Shown here piece by piece: positions 59,421 to 64,000 of a DNA stretch of 64,000 nucleotides. A model generated the notes under the pieces. That model had not been told where the DNA came from, ran no database searches, and was given only the letters and a program-made list of their open reading frames with translations. Every line of letters starts with the position of its first letter. The stretch's first letter is position 1. Position numbers and translations under genes: made by a program. This DNA comes from Xiphophorus maculatus (Eukaryota; Chordata; Actinopteri; Cyprinodontiformes; Poeciliidae): the NCBI RefSeq assembly GCF_002775205.1, contig NC_036457.1:6030024-6094023 (forward strand), read 5' to 3'.

Positions 59421-60455
59421 CTTTAACGGGCTTCCTGTGGTTCCTGACGTCACGATGTAAAAAGTTTTCTGAAGCAGATTAGTCAGGAATCGATTAAAAT
59501 AATACATTTTAATTTAAAGAAAAAATCAATTTGCTGAAAGAACAAAGTCAAAAATATTAATTTTGCATTTAGATATATAAAAAAAATGCTAGGGCTCAGT
59601 TTCAGCGCTATACTAGATTATTGATAAATTAAGCAGAAAGGGTTTTTCAGTTTTTTTTTTTAGATACAAATCAAGCAAATGTTAAAATGTTTTTATTTGA
59701 TAAAGGAAGTATTTGTATTTACGTATTTCTAAAAAAAAAAAAAAGGGTTGAAATAAATTGATTATTGAAAGAAACTAATTTAGTTATCAATTAGTTAATT
59801 GGAGTATATAGACTCAAAGTCAATTTACCGAAACAGTCAGCAGTAATTTAAGCCAAAATTGTGCAAAAATATACATTTTGCATTTAAGAAAAATAAAATA
59901 TCTGACAAAACCCAATTGGCAGTTGTAGCTTTGGTTCAAATTGTGTAAAAAATTTAAAAAGCACATTTTTCTGTCCGATTATTAAGTTAAAGAAAAAGTT
60001 AACCAGATTTGCCCTAAACTTGATATTAAATCAAACAGGGTGGAGCTTTTGACATGTTATAAAACTTTTAGCTGCAGATTCATCCTTTGCTCCAAATTAT
60101 CAAGCATAACTAAATAATGCTTTATTAGGTAATATTTAAAAAAAGTTATAGGTTTATTTGTAATGCATTTAATATTGAATAAATGAGGCTTAAATGGGTA
60201 AAATAAAAATAGGAATTTTTATCTTAGAGTAATCGATTACTAAAATAATCCTCAGTTGGGTTTCATATTTAACCTCCCATCTCAGAAAAATGTCTGCCAT
60301 GTTTTATGTTTACAAAAAGAGTAGAAGTCACTGCTGGAGGGGTGAGCACAACTCTTCAGTTCGCAGAAAACTTTGAGTCAACAGGACAAGCTTTGGTTGT
60401 ACTGAGGATTATCAGGATTTATGACAGTACCATGATGAAAACTGCTGTATAAACC
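59421..60455. repeat. max-fntb intergenic spacer made largely of ATCGATTA-type repeat DNA
   Basis: From about 59470 to 60250 the sequence carries repeated GGAATCGATTAAAATAAT, CAATTAGTTAATTGG and AATCGATTACTAAAATAAT motifs typical of the family at 3897-4312. It probably represents one long or two overlapping copies. No gene is present. Confidence 0.5.
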
Positions 60456-60461
60456 TTTATT
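60456..60461 (-). terminator. fntb: Candidate polyadenylation signal of fntb (AATAAA on minus strand)
   Basis: TTTATT on the plus strand gives AATAAA on the minus strand about 240 bases downstream of the fntb stop codon. It is the nearest canonical hexamer downstream of the stop that I found. Confidence 0.55.
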
Positions 60462-60699
60462 AAGTAAGGTGATACTGAAATTATACAAAGTTACAATTTT
60501 TCCTTTCATAGGAATAAAACCATCTGCAATATGAGCAGGAGTTCCTCTGAATGTGTAAGCTGTCCAGACAATACTGTTGACCTGTATGGAGGTATAATGC
60601 TGCTAAACTCTGGCCCTCGTCTCTACCGAGGGTCCGTCGTCCTGTCTGCTCCCTTATTAAATCCTATTGGATCCAGTTCAGTACCCGGAGACTGGCGAC

Positions 60700-63647
60700 C
60701 TAGGACTTAGGCCCAGCGGAAGCAGAGGCCGGTTCTGACGGCTCGGCATCAGCAGGAGGTCCCGCCTGCCTGCTGGCGCCAGGAACCGACAACTGGCGGA
60801 AGTGCTGCACGGCTTTAGCCACCTTGTCGGGACAAATGTTGTAAACTGGATGAGTGGGAGCCTAAAGAGAGAAAATGAAAACCAGGAGAAGATTTCAAAT
60901 CCCTCTTCAAGTTTTTGCTCAAATTATGATCATTCTTCAGAAAAAACACAAAACACACACTGGCCCACTGACTGAATGTTGCCAATCTACCCTCCAAACC
61001 CTCCTTCCAACCTTTCTTCCCTTCCTAATGTCTACCTTGCTGTTTAGCTTTGTAAACACTGTTCTGTGGGATTTTTGCATTTTCACTCTTCTACAGTTTT
61101 TCGATTTGCAGGTTTTTGATTTTTGCAGCTTCTCCCCCTTAATTACATTTCTGCAAGTCTTCTGCAATTTTCACCAAGAGGCATCCAGCTTTCAGCATTC
61201 ACACTGCATTTTCACAGGAAATGCAAAGTTCTTACAAAATTACTACTTTATTCTCCTAATATTACAACTTTATTCTTCTAAATAAAAATCTTATTTTGGC
61301 CCTAAAATTCCAGAGTTGACCTAGAAGCTGTAAAACCAAAAATGTGATTAATCAATAATATCCATTAAGTCTTTTTATCTCTTTGCACAGCGCAACTGCA
61401 TTGTTTTTTCCTTGTATTTGGCATAAACAGGAGACCCCTAATGCACCATTTTTACCCTGTAAAATGAAACTTTTCCTTGCACTATGACCCCACCCTGCCC
61501 ACTCACCAGGCGGTTCTCCTCCGTGCCGAGGATCACCTCGTGGTAATGCTCCTTGTTCCCAAAGTGCTGCGCTACGGAGAGGCCGCTGAGGCAGTAACAT
61601 GTGTGGTAAAAGTCTCTGGATCTGGACACAGGAAGAAATCATAATGAAATGATGAATCCCACCTGATTGTGTGTGTGTCAGACGGCAGGGTACTGACTTG
61701 CCAGGCTTGTCCAGAAGGCCGCCTGTTGGATTCTGGCAGCACAGGAGGATGTACTCCTGCAGGGCCTGCTGGTCGAACATCCACCGCTGCTGACTCAGCT
61801 CCGACTCTCCTGCACCAGAGAAAACATTCACAAAAAGAATAAATACTCAAACACGACTCTGTTCAAACACACTGAAAATACAGTTTAAAACCTCTCTGAA
61901 AAATTCTAACAAATATGACAGACTTCCTTGCTTCTCTTTTATTACATTTAAACAAAATTTAGCAGTGGACTTAAAAAAACAACCAAAAACAAGTTAGGCC
62001 CTGCTGGCTAGAATCATTACATGAAACTGAAAGGATCTTTAACATTGAGATGCATCACTGCAGCATGAAATGGAGAAATATGCATCTAGACACTAAAGTG
62101 AAAGCAAATAAATTTGATGTTTACAAAGTTCGTAAACATGTTTCATGTCAAATTTCACCTTTTTCTAATTCAACATTTTAGAGCTCCTTTTGCCTTTGAG
62201 CAAGTTTTACATAGTATGGATACAAGTTACATTTATGTCGCAATTTTTCTTTTTCACAGAGGCAAAACTCTTAATATGCATATTGCAAATAGTAAATAAA
62301 TCTGACAGACTGATAAAAACATAAAGAGATAGATAAACAGATGAACAGGAAAAAAGGGGGAACGGATGGGTCGACAAAAAGATGGACGGACGAGATCTCA
62401 AAACTGAACAGCTTTCCTTTACCTGAAATTTGAACAAACAACCTTTTTTGTTTTCTCAGCAAAAAAATGAAGTCCAACTGATTGTTACGCATCAGTGGAA
62501 CGGATCTTAAAGTTACTCAGTCTGCTTCGTTTGAAGACACTGATCACTTTGACAACGTACCGTCGTTGAATAATGCTCTGTGCAGGAGAGGCAGGAGTCC
62601 AGCCTGCCAGAAGGAGTAGCATCCGTCCACCAGTTTGTTACAGCGACCCTGGAAGCCCCCTTCAAATCGCATCTGTCTGCTGATCACCCAGCGCTGGGGA
62701 CGAGAAACACCTTTACATTAAAGACAAACCGTCAACACGGGTTCTAATAAACACTCACTAACCTGTGAGACAGGAACACTTTTTATATTTAGAAAAAAAC
62801 TAAATATTTCACAGGAGGTGAGGGCAAAGAAAGTCCTTCAATCATGTCAATAAAAACCAAAATTTGTGTAACATTTAATCGAATACTGAATTAGTTCGCG
62901 ACTATTTCAGTAATCGATTTATCATGACTATTATGCTTTAAATTCTTCTTTAAACATACGGATTGCAAGTGACTTTATATGTTTTCTGACTGATTTCTTG
63001 TGACGATGTGACCAAAAGACTAAAATAATAAAAACTATCACACAGGGACGTTAAACGGGTGGTTCAGCGGTAGTTAACATTTTATGGCTGCTGAACCAGA
63101 GCTGCTCACATGCACACTTGAATTATAACTGCATCTGGAGTGATATTTTAACATGTTCTCCTTTAAAGAAGCAGCAACACCAGAGCATAACATGGTTTTC
63201 ATCCTTTCCTGATCCATTTTTATTTTATTTCATCACAGCTGGTGAATTTCTGACAATATTCAAGTCACAAAACCTCGGTAAAAACCTTGATTGGATTAAT
63301 TAGAGAGGCAGAGCGGCCACTCACTAGCAAGGCCTTCAGATCCAGCATGTGTTCTTTGCCCAGGATCACGAGGGCGGCCGTGCCACAGAACGTGTAACCG
63401 CCATGAGCCTCCAAGCCTGGCACGCCGCTCAGGCCGCCCTCCCAGTTCTGACAGCTGCATTCAGGACAAAGACAGGAAGAAAACTGCTGTCAGAATAAAA
63501 ACCGGGCGGCTGCTAAACAAACAAAAACACAAATCTCCTGTGGCGACGTTGTGGATGTACCTCAGGATCCAGTTGGTTGTGTCTTCAAACAGCGTCGGTG
63601 TCATGATGTTCGTTAGCGACGCTACAGAAGCGGCGCAGTAAGCGCTC
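60700..63647 (-). CDS. fntb: Protein farnesyltransferase subunit beta, C-terminal half
   Basis: Exons in transcript order: 63647-63561, 63454-63325, 62693-62561, 61809-61698, 61621-61507 and 60861-60700, with TAG at 60702-60700. The joined frame encodes about 245 residues; earlier exons lie past the window end. All junction phases agree. It matches human FNTB from SAYCAASVASLTN onward, including EAHGGYTFCG, FQGRCNKLVDGCYSFWQAGL, DQQALQEYILLCCQ and SRDFYHTCYCLSG. The Asp and Cys of LVDGCY and the His of FYHTCY are the zinc ligands (D297, C299 and H362 in mammalian numbering). The His of EAHGGY and the Arg and Lys of GRCNKL line the farnesyl-diphosphate site. With the alpha subunit the enzyme farnesylates CaaX-box proteins such as Ras in the cytosol. 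The C-terminal tail is Ala/Pro/Ser-rich and divergent, as in other vertebrates. Confidence 0.96.
60862..61506 (-). other. Last intron of fntb, no feature seen
   Basis: AT-rich intron between well-supported exons. Open frames on both strands across it match nothing recognised. Confidence 0.6.
61810..62560 (-). other. fntb intron, no feature seen
   Basis: AT-rich intron between the LVDGCY and QQALQEY exons. It holds no recognisable element. Confidence 0.6.
62694..63324 (-). other. fntb intron with ATCGATT-type repeat fragment
   Basis: At about 62870-62990 the motifs TTAGTTCGCGACTATTTCAG and TAATCGATTTATCATGACTA resemble the repeat at 3897-4312. The rest is unremarkable. Confidence 0.5.
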
Positions 63648-64000
63648 CTGGGAGAGGAAATAAAAACCGGATTCAGATCCACAGAGATAGCTTTAAAATA
63701 ATCTTAAATGTTTTACCTAAACAATACTAAAGTTTTACTTTAAGTTATTAAAATAAGTAGATTGTGGCAGCTTGACTATTGCCACAATGCCAGGTGCTGT
63801 GTTTGTTTGAAACCTGCTTGTTTTCTGTTCAGAGTTTTTAAATAAAGTAAAGCTGCGGTCAAAATTAGTGAAACAGAACAACAATGTTTTAAAATGTGTA
63901 GAAAAAATTAACTGATTTTGTGCGGCTTGTGAGTGAAGTTCAGGAATGACAAAACCGACCCTGCCACCACGGTTGGTTTATTTATACCAACAAATTCAAA
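63648..64000 (-). other. fntb intron running off the window
   Basis: Non-coding sequence upstream of the first visible fntb exon. The next upstream exon is not inside the window. Confidence 0.6.

Noticed and set aside
61352-61831. 159-codon minus-strand frame across two fntb exons and their intron
   Set aside because: It is intron read-through: only its first part is the real QQALQEY exon, and the conserved FYHTCY exon is read in a different frame after splicing at 61698/61621.

Overview
This window is vertebrate nuclear DNA, almost certainly from a ray-finned (teleost) fish. Short coding exons with GT/AG introns encode proteins that align by eye to human SUSD6, SRSF5, SLC10A1, MAX and FNTB. 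The intergenic and intronic DNA is AT-rich and full of small DNA-transposon relics typical of teleosts. There are no bacterial-type operons, rRNA or tRNA genes, or CRISPR arrays.

Layout. 1-2309: a recent tandem duplication of a roughly 1.2 kb unit made of interspersed-repeat DNA. 2310-16635: repeats and unassigned non-coding DNA upstream of, or in a 5' intron of, susd6. 16636-23800: susd6 (+), without its signal-peptide exon, with two sushi exons where human SUSD6 has one sushi domain, a transmembrane exon, a cytoplasmic tail and a long 3'UTR that starts with a (CAG)13 tract. 24820-31840: srsf5 (+), complete, 7 coding exons. 32864-38185: slc10a1 (-), complete or nearly so, 6 coding exons. 44980-59420: max (+), complete, 5 coding exons including the 27-nt alternative exon, with a promoter rich in ZNF143-, CRE-, NRF1- and E-box-like sites. 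60456-64000: fntb (-), C-terminal half only.

Mobile DNA. Intron 4 of max is a transposon nest. It holds a palindromic element carrying a nested hAT-like insertion, and directly beside it a 1265-bp Tc1/mariner element with perfect 29-bp terminal inverted repeats, flanking TA dinucleotides and an uninterrupted 351-codon transposase whose last catalytic spacing reads DD36E. Several other families recur: a three-copy hAT-like family with 8-bp target duplications, a foldback element, a 'GGGCTGGGCGATAAATTGAT' family, a piggyBac-like MITE and worn Tc1 fragments.

The five genes do not form a pathway. They are two syntenic blocks: susd6-srsf5-slc10a1 and max-fntb, which as I recall lie several megabases apart on human 14q23-q24 but are adjacent here. 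I found no clearly novel biological system. The best leads are the intact DD36E transposon, the extra sushi exon of susd6 and the tandem 3' splice sites of max that would add five residues to the HLH region. Exon boundaries were placed by hand from splice consensus, reading frame and remembered homologues. No alignment or search was run.
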